This document shows, in pieces, positions 23,401-35,506 of a stretch of 64,000 nucleotides of DNA. The stretch is taken from assembly GCA_014904985.1 (NCBI GenBank), contig MU128932.1:311252-375251 (forward strand), written 5' to 3'. The notes under the pieces were generated by a model. It saw nothing but the letters and a program-made list of their open reading frames with translations. It ran no database searches and had not been told where the DNA came from. The position numbers and the translations under genes were made by a program. The stretch is from Hydnum rufescens UP504. Its lineage: Eukaryota > Basidiomycota > Agaricomycetes > Cantharellales > Hydnaceae. The stretch's first letter is position 1, and the number at the start of each line of letters is the position of its first letter.

Positions 23401-26400
23401 CATCACTGGCACGATATTGCTGATCGTCTGAAGTCCATTTTAAGTTAAACAATGATCGTAAAGGGGAAAAAAAAGAGGACATGAGACAGTACCTGCTGCA
23501 CCACCCGGAAACTATACGAGTCGTCTCGATGGAAGACGTGCGAACCCATGAAAGTGAAAATGGGCATAATAGTGTGTATAACGGACGTCGGGGAAAGTTT
23601 TGTCATGTTACCGACCAATAATAACGCTTGCTGGAAGGTTTGGGGGTTGTCGGAAACTAGTCATCATGAAAGTACGATTAGAAGTCCCAATTTCGCCCAG
23701 TGGAGGACCACACGTACCCCTTATAAGTTCAACCAGCACATCAATTCGCAATGGAACAGCTCCCACTGGCCCCTGGATATGCAATATCAAAAAAAATCTA
23801 TAGAGATGGAACATAGAAGATAAATTATTACCCTTATATGGGACACAGTGGACTCTAGGGCGGAGATCAACAATTGTTCAACATAGTCGTAGTCGGAACG
23901 AGCAGGAGCATGGGCTTGGCACAGTCGGCCAAGGGTCTCCAACAACGTGCGCACGAGATCAATAGAACCGGGCAGCGTTCGGGAGGCAATGACCTCAGTT
24001 AGACACGTTATAGTCTGTAACGCCGTATCGGACTCGTCGACAACAGGGCTATGGAAATGCAAGATTCAAACGTAGGTTCTGTAAATATGCATCAGTGATG
24101 CCACATACCCGTCTAGTCTTGGTTTCTTAGAGGCCCGCTGCACCACATCAACGATGGCTGGCTGGAACCGGGCGAAAAGCGGGATCATCACGGGGGGTCC
24201 ATCGATCTGTACTTCCAGTGCTGCCTTCAGTTGCGAATAGATTTGCTGAAGATGAGATATGTTTGAGAATTAAAGGACAGGGCAAATGTCGCTGACAAGA
24301 TACCTCGGATCCGACAAGACCACCAATCATTTCGAGCATAATGGCCGATAACTCGACTTTGTAAGAGACTGAGAGAAACTGCGAGAGAAGTTTGGTCTGG
24401 TGCAAAACAATGGGCAGGACTTCTGTGCTTTTGCCTAGCATAAAATTAATTCATGGTGTCCTCCATCGTAAGGTCAAAATTAAACGTGCCTACTGAAGTT
24501 CGCACAGCAGCTAAGAACACACTCCAGTATGGCTTGCTGGTGTCTTCTAACAATGGAACGGATGCCTCGTCGTATGCTGCGAACACGGCTTTAATATAAG
24601 CTTCGCTCGCAGTGTCCGTTGGAAGCGCCGCTTCGATGAGGGGAAAGAGGATGGGCAATCTTGCAGGATCTTTAACATACTCAAGGGAGTGAAGCAAAAT
24701 CACTCGTGCTTCCAAATGAGGCCACGATACAACATGGGAAAGAAGATAGCACAAAACCCGTTGTTTTCGACTGTAACATAACACAATTAGCGTGTCGATT
24801 GTCACAATATCGTGGTGGAATCGGACCTTGTTTCTTTCTTGGCTTCACCTTTTACTTTTTGCAAAGACTCTCGGTGGAATGTAGAGAGGTATTCTGAGTC
24901 GGTAGCAAAGTGTATGGCTCTATCCGCTAACAGTTTCACGTGCTTCGCGAAATCAGGGAGGTCAAGATACTGTAGGGTGTCTGTCGGATTGGTGTTACAA
25001 AGATTCGGAGGGCTTCGAATATAGGGAGAACACATACTACTGCTGCGACCATAAACCGCGTCAAATGCATAAATATCGGTCTTCTTGGAGTCCACGAGAG
25101 AGATACAGATAGTTGAGATGGCGTCAATGCATCCCATGACGGCCTCCCTGACTTTGCGGTCCCGTGACTGCAGAGCGACCAGAAGACTTGGGAGAACAAC
25201 CTGGAAGTCTCTTGATACTGAATCAGTCGTTGGTGCCGACAACATTTGAGCCGCAAGGAAAGCTTGGGCATGACAGAGTGAGGCTACTCGAACACCAGCA
25301 CCGATAGCAAAACGGTCTAGAGTAAGGCCATTGGCAGGAAAAGCCCAAACCCCCGCAAGGAATAGCAATGCATCGTCTCCAAGACTAATGAACAGAGACC
25401 GCAGAAGATGAGTCGCGAATGAGCAGAGCGATTTCGTAGAATTAACTATCGAATATAGGGCGCGGACAAGACGGATGTAATCTGGACCTCTGGTGTCCGC
25501 ATCAGGAAGTGGGCTCGGCTATAAGACAGCAATAAAACCGATTAGTGATTCCCATGAGGGTTATTGGAAGGGCTCTTTACTGTTGGATGCATCTCTGGAG
25601 CCAACCACTCGAGTCGTATAGTAGGAGGGGATATGGCGGGTATCAAGGCAAGGACACCTCCCTCTAAACGGCGGGTTGTGCCAGTGCTGCTGGGTTTAAG
25701 CACTATCGCATGTCCAATTGTGTCATTTCCGAGCACCTAGATGATCACGAAACCTTGGTACACTAGATTCACTTGCGGCAACTCGACAATACATACATCC
25801 TGAGGGCGCTGCCCTTCGAAATTAATCGCATTTTCTATGTCATCGAGGCTGGTTTTAGATGTGAGGGCCTGGAGAACGTTGTACGCAGCATTCACTTGAT
25901 GCGCGCCGGTGAGGCATCCCAAGAGCGATCGAATGACCAACAAGGCGAAAAGGCGTAGATGCGGATCGGTATGTGTGCATTGATTTACGAAGAATTCGAC
26001 ATAATACTGGAAGTGATCCGACGCAAGGATATTTCCTACTCGCAGCGTGATTCAAAATCAATAAGTTTCGCTCTAAAAGACACAATTATTCCAATCGAAG
26101 CATTGGCTCACCGGCGATTTTGGCACACACAGACGCATTTACTGCGACCATTTCATCGACGCTGAGTTTGCTCTTCTTGGCAGACAATTCTTTCACAATA
26201 GGAATGCACCCGGTCAGGAGGTCCAAATCTCCCGAGGGCCGACCAGGCATTGACAACCCCAAGGCACTACTCCCCAAAATTTCCCAAACGCTGAAGGCGG
26301 TATTCTGGCGTGGTTTACTAAAAAGCAAAAATGGCAAGAAGAGCGACTCGAGGGTATATCTCGCTAGTTTCCCTTGTTGTTGTACCAATGCCTGAGGGAT

Positions 26401-28529
26401 GAAATGCTCCGCAAAGAAACCAAGATGAAGACGAACAATGGCTCGGGTCAAATTGGGGGTGCGCAGTGCACCTGCTATCTTGTCGATAATGACCAAGCCA
26501 GAGTCTCCAGGAGTTCCAGAGCCCCCAAAAATGACCCGCACAAGGGTCTCTGGTGCTGTATTATACACGGCTTCGAGAACTTGAAGTTCTTCGGAGGCAT
26601 CCGACATGCGGTTGACGATAGCAGCTACTTTGGATTGCTCGAAGGGATCACTCAGATCCTCTAGAGAGTCAACAGAGCCAAAGTGCTCAAGAATTTGTCG
26701 GACTCCAATCGCACGAACGGAGTGATCGATCGACATGGTTTGCATTAGGACGTCAGGGGGAAGCAGAGCTTGGCCCACTGCAGCGTTGTTAAGGATACTT
26801 TTGTTCTGAGGAATCAAGATAAATAACGGGAGTCGAAGGCAATGGCCGTTGACAAAATGCCGTACTTACCAAGGACAGGGACATGACAAGCTGGTCCAGG
26901 CGCTCCTCATGGAGACCAAGGGAAGGCCGCACTTCCATAATTGTAGATTGAAAAATATTGTGATGCCGTTGGTAAATGCCATTCAGAATTTCCATGTCCA
27001 GGTCTTTGAACGTGATGTCCTGTTGTTTATCATTACTTGCCTCATCGTTTTCCAAAGCCGATGTAGATGACATGCGGAACACTGCAATACTGCAAGCACG
27101 ATGCACGACACTAGCTGCGCAAGTCCGTTTGCTGAGGATAGCAGATACAATATCTCTGGCTTGCGCCCGTTTCGTTGGTCTGTCGAGAATAAATCGAATG
27201 GTTTAGACAGCCAGATCTAGCGCAAAAATGCGTCAACACAAACCTATTGAGAAGCCATGACACCAGAGGACAAAGTGTCTTCTCGCTCGTCCACGCCGTT
27301 GATTCTTCGAGGACGACGGATATATCGCTATGTTAAAGCCAAGTCAGTCTCAAAAGGTTACTCAGACAGCTTATTGAAGATATACGGAATATCCATGATT
27401 TCTTGACCGATCTCAGGGAAGCCTTCCACTAGTTCGTGCTGTGCACTTAGAATGGAAACAATGGTTTGGATAGTCCGAGTAGCACCCATAATGTTGTGGG
27501 CTCGAACCACAGCGGGCAGAATTGTTTGCAGTGCCTTTGGTGTGAGTGCGCATCGGTGGCTTAGAGAGGCCAGAAGGGTGGCACCTGCTAGCTGTTGAAG
27601 TAGATTTGATCAAAAGGCTTGTGCGATGAAGATGAAAAATGGGTGAATACCACAATGTCTTTGGACTCGGATTCCTCAGAAGCTGCAATCAACCGCATGC
27701 AGGCTGGAAGCAAGAATGCCAAGACACCTTCGTCGATGTGCTTCAACCGGTTAATATACTCAGCCAGAGTTCCCGTATAAAGAGCCACAAGGCTTCGGTG
27801 AGAAGTCCCAGTGTCGAGACTGGTAGGAAGGACCGAGACTATAAATCGCGCGAGATCTAAATACTTGCACATCTCGGTTACAAGAATGGCACGAGACAGA
27901 GGCTTTGCTGCAATTTTGAAAGGCTGAAGAAAAGCCCATTTCGAGTTTGGTCTACAAAAGATCAAATAAACAAAATTGATGGGCGGTGAAGAGCAAAACT
28001 AACTGTATGTGAAGGATAGAAACCATTTTTGCAAAGGAGGCTGATTCGTGGTAAGGGAGAAAACAAGCTAGTACATCGTCTTGATTGAACTCTTGAATAC
28101 TAAGGACGTGGTTAAGAGTAGATCGAGAGGAGACATGAGTATTGCATACCGGAATCTTCGAACAAGCCATTCTATGATTTTAGAAGCCGGTGGCTGAAGA
28201 AGGTAGGGGGCAACGAGGCGCAGAATTGAAGTTATGTCTCGGTCGAGTTTGGTGACATCGTCCCTCGAGCGCATCGTACGATCAAAATCGCGGCTAACAT
28301 CAGAGAAAAGGTCCCAGGGTCGTTTCCCAAGAGCGGGAATGAGAGTTGTAAGCTGAGCAATGCCGTTTTGAGCAAGTGCGAGAATGGAGTCCAAATCATG
28401 CTGGCTTGCTTCGCGAGAACCAAAAAGATATGATTCTGTGGAGCTACTGCCCTTTTTTAAGGTGTTTAATAATTGGGCCGCATTGAGCGACGCCCCGGCT
28501 GCGAGCTGCTGGGCAAGAGAAGATACCAT
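20472..28529 (-). CDS. UTP10: U3 snoRNA-associated protein 10 (HEATR1 homologue)
   Basis: Large HEAT-repeat subunit of the t-UTP/UtpA complex of the SSU processome, needed for 18S pre-rRNA processing and rDNA transcription. Start ATG at 28529 (MVSSLAQQLAAGASLNAAQ) is followed by the family N-terminus: ESYLFGSREASQHDLDSILA, LRLVAPYLLQPPASKIIEWL and VRRFR. Helical repeats run through more than 15 exons. The middle carries the family segment YGRSSS...LQYLDLPDFAKH...FHRESLQKV (about 25060-24830). The BP28CT region appears at about 20960-20650 (ISPLVNQIPVYPRL, DVLSTCIANFTAAL). The last intron joins QLLG to FVSDTITFVHECAEDENDEV, ending ESVAGPISDD-stop at 20472. Exon boundaries were checked only at the ends; length and order fit the family (about 2000 aa). 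Confidence 0.9.
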
Positions 28530-28701
28530 TCAAGAAAATGAGAAATGGATCCGACTGGGCTTGTGGCAGTGCCCTGCGTGTCCTCCTGACAGCTGCTAAC
28601 CTTCATCTCGTGCACGGGTAGCACCGGTCTGGAACGCAAAAGAATAAACGCCGGATCGATACGCTGGCGTAAGATACAGTGTCTCGTGCCTCCTGCTCAT
28701 C
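28530..28701. promoter_or_regulatory. 172-bp bidirectional promoter region
   Basis: Head-to-head start codons of UTP10 (28529, -) and the membrane alpha/beta hydrolase (28702, +) leave only 172 bp. Both promoters must share this space or overlap the genes. No TATA box is evident. Confidence 0.55.
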
Positions 28702-30924
28702 ATGACTCCCCACAAATCCGCGCACACTGAGCGAGCAGAGGGCGGTTTCTTTTCAACTCGCTCGGTCAGAGCCTGGGAATTCGAGGGTGATGATGAATCA
28801 TTTGTTCTTGTTCACGGACCTGATAGTCCCGGAGGCAACCTGGAAATGCTCCCACTCACTAGAAATAATGATGTTTCTCCCAGACCAATAATCACCACAA
28901 TCTGGAAATGGACCTTCAGCGCCACTGTTACGACGTATATTGCTTTCCTCCCTCTAGTTATCCTATCGCTTGCCGGTGAGGCCTTCTGCACCCTGCATTT
29001 GACGAGACTGTCGAACCTCCTACAGTTCCAATCGCTAGTTTTTTTGCCTTGCCAATTCTTCTGTATATGCTCGCTGGTCAGTATTTTATACAGTCCTTTC
29101 TAGAACTCCATGTCAATGAGAGCCATGAAAACTAATGTATTGTCTGCAGTTTTATTTTATGCCATTCCTACCTTGTCGTACCTGTTCCTTGCCCAAATTT
29201 CTCCGCCTCCACACATGCCTCGGCCATTTCGTCCCCAAATCGGAAACGTACGCCAGCTCTTCCGGATTAATACGGCTATCGCTCGTTGGACCAGACGAGC
29301 AGTGATCCTTGCGTGGACTGTTGGTCCTGAAATATTCACGACTAAGGTGCTGTATACAATAAGTAAGGGCTGGTCGGGAAGGGTCAAGTACGTGTGTGCG
29401 GTTTCCTTGAGACACATTTTTTCAAACCAAAGTAATTGCTGGAGTAGGACCAATGTTTCATATGGCTCCCCATACGCAGCCAATAAACTAGACATATACC
29501 TACCGAAACCCTCCCCTCAATTACCGCCATCCGCTGGGGGAGGCACAGTATCCCGTACTCCGCATTCTACGGAGGTCACTAAAGCGCCCATCATCATCTT
29601 TGTTCCGGCGCCCCAGTATGGCGGAATTCGATCTAGGAAATGGATGCTGGCTTCGTTGGGACGCAATCTGGCCCGGATGGGCTATTGCATTGTCATTCCA
29701 GACATCGTCGCATTTGGAGATGAGATGCCCATTTCGACCGCTATGACTTCGAAACTGAAGGACGCACGAACCGTGAGTCCAAGAGCCGTATCCGTGAATC
29801 TATCGAAGACTTGCGTCGAGTGATACTCTGGGCTGCAAATTGTGGGGGGTAAGCACGGCTGGTTTCACACTTGCTTCGTTGATCGTATCCTCCAGACCCG
29901 ACTCGTCTCCATTTATAGCGATTTTGGGGGTGACAATCAAAAGATATTCCTTGCTGGCCACGGGTGAGAAGTCTCCTCAGACTCCGCCGTCCGAGGGGCT
30001 GAATCCCGTCTTTCACTAAGGCTTGGCGCTCATCTTGCGCTACTACACACGGTCCAGCGCGCCGTAGTGCTGACTCGCGAAAACTTATATAAATCCATTT
30101 CCGCCGACAGTTCAGGCTCTGCTGCGAAGCCTCCTGTATCTATTTCAAATGGAATGCGCCGGGTACAAGAGTACGGCAAGGAAATCCAGGTACCACAAAT
30201 CGAAGGGCTCATCCTGTGGGTAATTTCCCAATATGTTGTACATCGGATTTTTATGCTGCTGTGTCCGCAGGCTTTCACCAATTTGTGATGTAGAGAAACA
30301 AGTCCTGGTGGAAAGTGAGTTGGGTATCTCTCATCTGTCGACAGTTCGGCGCTCTTTGGGGCCAGGGCAATTACCCTGCATCATGCACTCGGTCAGTATC
30401 CACGCCTCCTGTCTCAACGTGCTGACACTTACGGACATCGTCCTCGAAGCCTGCCCACATACTCCACGCGTCAAGAAACGTTATCGACGTTGGTGCCTTG
30501 CCGAGGAATATTTTATTTGTTCATGGGTGAGATTCGTGCTTCTTCTTCCGACCTCCGACTTTTTCTCACTCTATCCGATTAAAGAGGCTTTGATCGCGTC
30601 GTAAATTGGTCTCAGTCGGAAAATATGAAGGAACTTCTGCGGGGTGTCGGAGTTGAAAATGTCAGGTCTCGGGTTTACGCCACTGGCCACACTGGTGTGT
30701 TGACTGGTAAGCTCGGTTCTCAGGGTCTCCTCAACATTTCTCTGATTCTGCGGATCGTTAGCACTGATGGGCCATACCCGCGATACTGTATTATCGCCCA
30801 TATTTCCAGAGAAGGTGTGAAGATTCGTATGAACTCCCTTTTTGGGCCGGATCCTGAAACTCTCACTTCAATCAGTACGAAATATAGCCCAGATCCCTCT
30901 GGCTTGAATGTAATCTTACGATGA
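28702..30924 (+). CDS. membrane-anchored alpha/beta hydrolase fold protein, nucleophile Ser absent
   Basis: Resembles isoprenylcysteine methylesterase-like alpha/beta hydrolases. Exon 1 (28702-28975) encodes a cytosolic start and the first hydrophobic helix (TTYIAFLPLVILSLA). Exon 2 (29026-29076) and exon 3 (from 29150) give two more (VPIASFFALPILLYMLAG, VLFYAIPTLSYLFLA). The catalytic fold follows: YGSPYAANKLDIYLPK, APIIIFVPAPQYGG (oxyanion-strand position), ARMGYCIVIPD, SIEDLRRVILWAAN, FGGDNQKIFLAGHG. The nucleophile elbow, expected GxSxG, reads GHGLGAHLALL across the intron 29964-30020, so Ser is Gly. Later exons give SPICDVEKQVLVESELGISH, ILHASRNVIDVGALPRNILF and FDRVVNWSQSENMKELL. The end at 30924 is tentative. 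Likely catalytically inactive or using another residue. Confidence 0.7.
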
Positions 30925-31274
30925 GATGCCCTACTGCTACAAATGTGCCGATGTGTCTTGAATGTATGTTAGATGTGAAGGCCTTACGACTGTGATTAAA
31001 CCGCCTGCTTTTGTGACTCGCCCGTATCCAAACCTTGGATTGCGTTACCCGCAAAGTGGATCCATTTGTCATGCTGCCACATCTATGGTCCAGCTGGCTC
31101 TGGCCATACGCTCTCAATTGTGGCGGGGTGGATCATTGGGACGGTGACCGGGGCAACTACCTTCTATCTAACGTAATGGCCTGAAGATACAGTAATTAGA
31201 TGTTGCAACACATACACACATAATAAATCTAGTCCACGCCTAAACCCCGGCGTTTTTACAGAAATAGTGCCACA
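30925..31274. other. convergent spacer
   Basis: Between the alpha/beta hydrolase (+) and the NACHT-WD40 gene (-). The plus strand after 30950 has an open segment of about 60 codons that I cannot link to the hydrolase; extra C-terminal exons there are possible. Confidence 0.3.
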
Positions 31275-34200
31275 TCATGCTCCTATAATTTCGGACAAGT
31301 CCAGAATGGTGAAAGTACCAGAAGGACTGCCGAAGCAGAGAATGTGCTCATGCGATGCTACAAGGAGGAGATCGCCATATTGGGAAAAGGGGCGATTGGA
31401 GAAAGGGATCCAAAATATATGCCGCCTGCCGTGCGTGATCCACCCGTCCGGATTGATGACAAAATCGGATGTGCCAATCACCGGAGTGTGAGGGTGAGAA
31501 TTATCATCACCCGTGCTGGGCTCCTTAACAACCGAATAGCGTCTTGAGAACGTCTTTTTCGGCCCCAACAACCACTGTTGGAATAGACCATCACGATCTC
31601 TCGATAATATGTGTGATTCATCTAGAAGGAACCCAACGGATTCCACTGGCGATGTGTGTCCCTTGAGATTCGACAATAGCTTTCCGGTCTCAGGTGGACC
31701 ATATTTTCACGGTGCAATCAATGGACCCTGTCGCGACACGTTTCGCATCTAGGGAGAAGGCAAGACATATGACCCCGGCAGCGTGGCCCACGAAAGTATG
31801 AATCAGTCTGCCGTCTTTCGTGGACCATAGGCGAGCTGTTTTGTCATCGGAGCCAGAGATTATGAAAGACCCATCGCGAGAGAAGGCAATCACTCGAATC
31901 CGACCGTCATGATTATCGCGCGCTGGATCAACTGGTGTTGTTTCTGCTGACCATAAACGTATGGTATCGTCACTCGAGGCAGAGGCTATTCGCGTTCCGT
32001 CTGGAGAGTAAGCAACGGAAAAAACGCCTGCTGAATGACCACTTAGAGTCTGAAGCAATTGCCCCGTCGCGGTTGACCAAACGTGGATCATTTTGTCCCC
32101 CGATCCTGATACTAGATGGGTCCCATCGGGAGAGAACGCAACAGACCACACCCATCCATTATGACTTTTCAGGATGTTCATGGTGTACGTCGAACGACCT
32201 GGCTCAATTATCCATAAAATTGCAGTCCCATCACTCGACCCAGATGCCACTCTTTGCCCGTCGGGAGAAAACGCCACAGAGAGGACGCCGGCGGAATGGC
32301 CGTTCAACGTGTGCAGCATATTTCTGGAACTGCTAGACCATATGCGTATGCTGTTGTCTAAGGATCCAGATGCAAGACATCGGCCATCGGGTGACCACGC
32401 AACTGTCAGGACGCCAGCCCCATGGCCTTCCAAAATGCAGACCAATTTCCCTGTATGGGCGGACCATAGTCTCACGCGATTGTCGCCTGAGCCAGAGGCT
32501 ATGCGAGTCCCATCAGGGGAGAATGTGACGGACCAAATGAAGGTGGCTTCGGTTTGAATCGTGTTCAGCAGTCTGCCAGTGGGCGGAGACCATATGCGGA
32601 TAGTGCTATCGAATGACCCGGAGACTATTCGTTCCCCATCTGGGGAAAATAATGCATTGCCAATCCAACCATCGTGGCCATGGAGGGTGGTTTGGAGTTT
32701 ACCGGTATCTGTGGACCATACATGCACCGCTTTTTCGTGCGATCCCGAGACGATGCGCCTGCCGTCTGGTGAGAAGGCCACTGATCTCGCCCAGCCAGTA
32801 CGACCAGTAGCACTCCATAAGAACGGGTTCCATCCAGAGCTCCTTCCTTGAAGCACTTTTACCGAGCTGTTCAACAGGCCCCGGTAGTTCGATAGTAGGG
32901 AACTGTCTGGGGTACACGACAGAGCGGATTGGTAGATATGGCCGGCACTTTGTTGTATGGGGTCGAAGAAGGTGCGTACGAAGTTCTGGCCGTCTTTGAG
33001 GATCTGAATGACGACATTCGAAGGGGAGTCACAGCTCTACAAAAGGCGTAAGCCACTGGCAATCTGCAGGCTCCAAAGAGGGGGTATAATTACCTGATAC
33101 CATAGCTCAGCTTGACGTAAGCAATCGATTGCCCGCTCCAGATCATTGGTGAGACTAAGTGCCTCGAGCCAATATAGCATCTGAGTACGGGTCCAATGCT
33201 CAAGACGGTGCTTGGCTAAGGCCGTTTCGTGGCGTGCCTGGGAATTGAGGTGCAGAGCCCAATGCAAGCACGCGTATCGAGCATGGGCGGGAAGGTGAAC
33301 TTGAATTCGAGTTTCGAGATCGAGAATAGAGTTGTTGAGACGAAGGGGATCCTTGGAGCCACACATATTGGGATGGAGGATGAGACTCATCGATATGAAA
33401 CAATCCTCCGCCAACCTGATATCAAACACGGCTTGATCGGGGAAGAAAAAGTCCCTGAGATTGGTTCCACCGGATTCTGATACCCGTTCGGGAGGGGTGA
33501 CGATGAAATCACGGAATGATTTATGGTAGAAACGAACCTGCGAGCCGCCGTCTTTAGGAACGAGAAGGACGGATTGGAGGGGGCGCAGGATGTAAAATAT
33601 AGAATTAGGATCCATCCCAAGTAAACATGCCAAAGGACGGACACCCAATGGATTTTTAAGGTGGGCGATGGCGCCCATCACGCGCCGATATAGTTTGAAG
33701 GTTGATGGGTCGTCTCTGGAAAATGCACGGTCCAAGATCTGGAGATATAACGCGTTGAGGGGCGGAAGTTGGGAGCCAATATTCGGGTCCTCTGGATGAA
33801 GGAGTATGCGCAGAGTATCTACGGGCGTCTTGCCAGACTCCGCAGCGCCTTTAATGAGTTTGATTGCTGTAGCTGCGTAGATGAAGAGGCCATCGGCACG
33901 GGTAGAGAGTAATTGAAGATCCTCTGCTCCAAGTTTCCATCCTTCCCTAACAGCCCACTCCCCACTCAGCTCATGATGTACGTACCGTCGAATGTCATCG
34001 GCTGCGATGGATGCGTCCATGTGATGTAGATCGATAATGCGAGTGATAGGATGTAACGATCCAACGTGGAACGCAGAATCCATGGCATGCTCTGGTCTAC
34101 TAGTAACTAGGATTCGAATATGGCTTGGTATATCCTTGGCGTGTAAACCGAGGAGGTTCAGGATTTCAGTGGCGGATGAAGCAGCAGATTGACCACTACA

Positions 34201-35506
34201 TTCATCAAGGGCATCCAGGATGATTACCCATGGCATGGGGCCAGGGATCATATGCCGTAGAGGCTCGATGATCAGTTGCAGCAACTGTGTCTCCATAATA
34301 GCATCGTCCACCGAAGGATGTTTGGCCCGACAATCGTTTAGTGCTCGAGCAAAGTCCTCATTGAATGAGGAAAGCTGACGAGCGAGGGTAGGGAAGACAA
34401 CCTGAGGGTTGCGGCGGGATTCGCGGTCGCGTGAGAAGAAAAACGAGGCTGCGAGACGCCCTGCACTGTCCAGTTCTTCAGCGATCGTTTTCGCCAGAGT
34501 ACTTTTTCCAGTCCCGGGGGGACCGTGCACCCAACAAAAATGTTCGTGAGGAAACCGGTCGCCAGACGCCCACTCGCGAAGTTCTTGAAGGATCTCTGTG
34601 CGCGTGCCATACAGGCAAGTGCGAGCCGATGAAGCTTCGAAGCTGGCGGACACATGCTTCCCGCGTTTACGATGAGTAGGCAGCGCCCTGACTAGAATAT
34701 GGGTTGAGCTGTTGCTTCTGTTCATGCAGCTAGGAGTTAATATGCTTACTCTCAGACAGGATGACATCTGCCTTTTCTGATAACTCGTCCAGAATGTCCT
34801 CTTGACGGATCTCGCCCTCGAGCTATGTATTGGATATAGAGTTTCAGAAGGCGAGGCAAAATCGACAACTTCGGGACACGTACTTGAAATGCTTGGAGTG
34901 CTTGGCTGATAGAGTTATTGATGGTCATAATCGTCTTGGAAATAGCCTCCCGATGCACAAAGCGGCCCTTCCAATGGTACGATTTGATTTTCCCCAGATA
35001 CTGCTCAGACGCGATCAGGCCCCTTGAAATCAACGGTGCAATGAGCGAAAATGGCAATCGGAATTACACCTTTCAGCCGCACATAGAAAGTCGCTCGAGG
35101 CGATACAGTAGAGGGCCCCTACGAATGGATCCTCTAGTCCCCGTCTTGAGAAGGGGCTCGAGGATTTGGCTAATGGCCTTGATGTATGCGATAAGCTTAT
35201 TTGTTTCCTCTTTGTTGGCTTTGACCTTCTAAAGAAATCCAAAGCTTCATCTTGTTCCTAGTCTTGGCTGCTCCGCACACTGATACGAACATCAAACATG
35301 AGAGCCACCTCCAGCAATAAGGCAACAGCACCGTGTAAGCCCGGAACGGGGGCACCAGACAGAGTTTCCTTGACGAGTGAAAGCCATGGAACAGCCCAAT
35401 CCATGACATCAACGACGACAGCTTCGGAGGAGAAAGGCAGACCACCGAAGCCTGATCGACGTGCAGACCTTCTCTGTACAGACGTTCTCGGTGGTGTGAT
35501 CAGCAT
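31275..35506 (-). CDS. NACHT-WD40 NLR-like protein
   Basis: Fungal STAND/NLR-like NTPase of the kind linked to non-self recognition (HET-E-like architecture). ATG at 35506. N-terminal helical region: DWAVPWLSLVKETLSGAP, VPGLHGAVALLLEVALMFD, and after an intron KVKANKEETNKLIAYIK with ISQILEPLL, then ISQALQAFQ and EGEIRQEDILDELSEKA. The NACHT exon 34767-33037 holds Walker A VHGPPGTGKST and Walker B WVIILDALDEC, then RILVTSRPE. A linker (FDPIQQSAGHIYQSALS) leads to nine WD40 repeats (32820-31700) of the form SVAFSPDGxxIxSGSxDxxIxxWS. A tenth, degenerate one lies in the last segment. At about 31690 one extra base shifts the frame between repeat 9 and LLSNLKGHTSPVESVGF. Repeats are similar enough for recombination, as usual in these genes. 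Confidence 0.85.
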
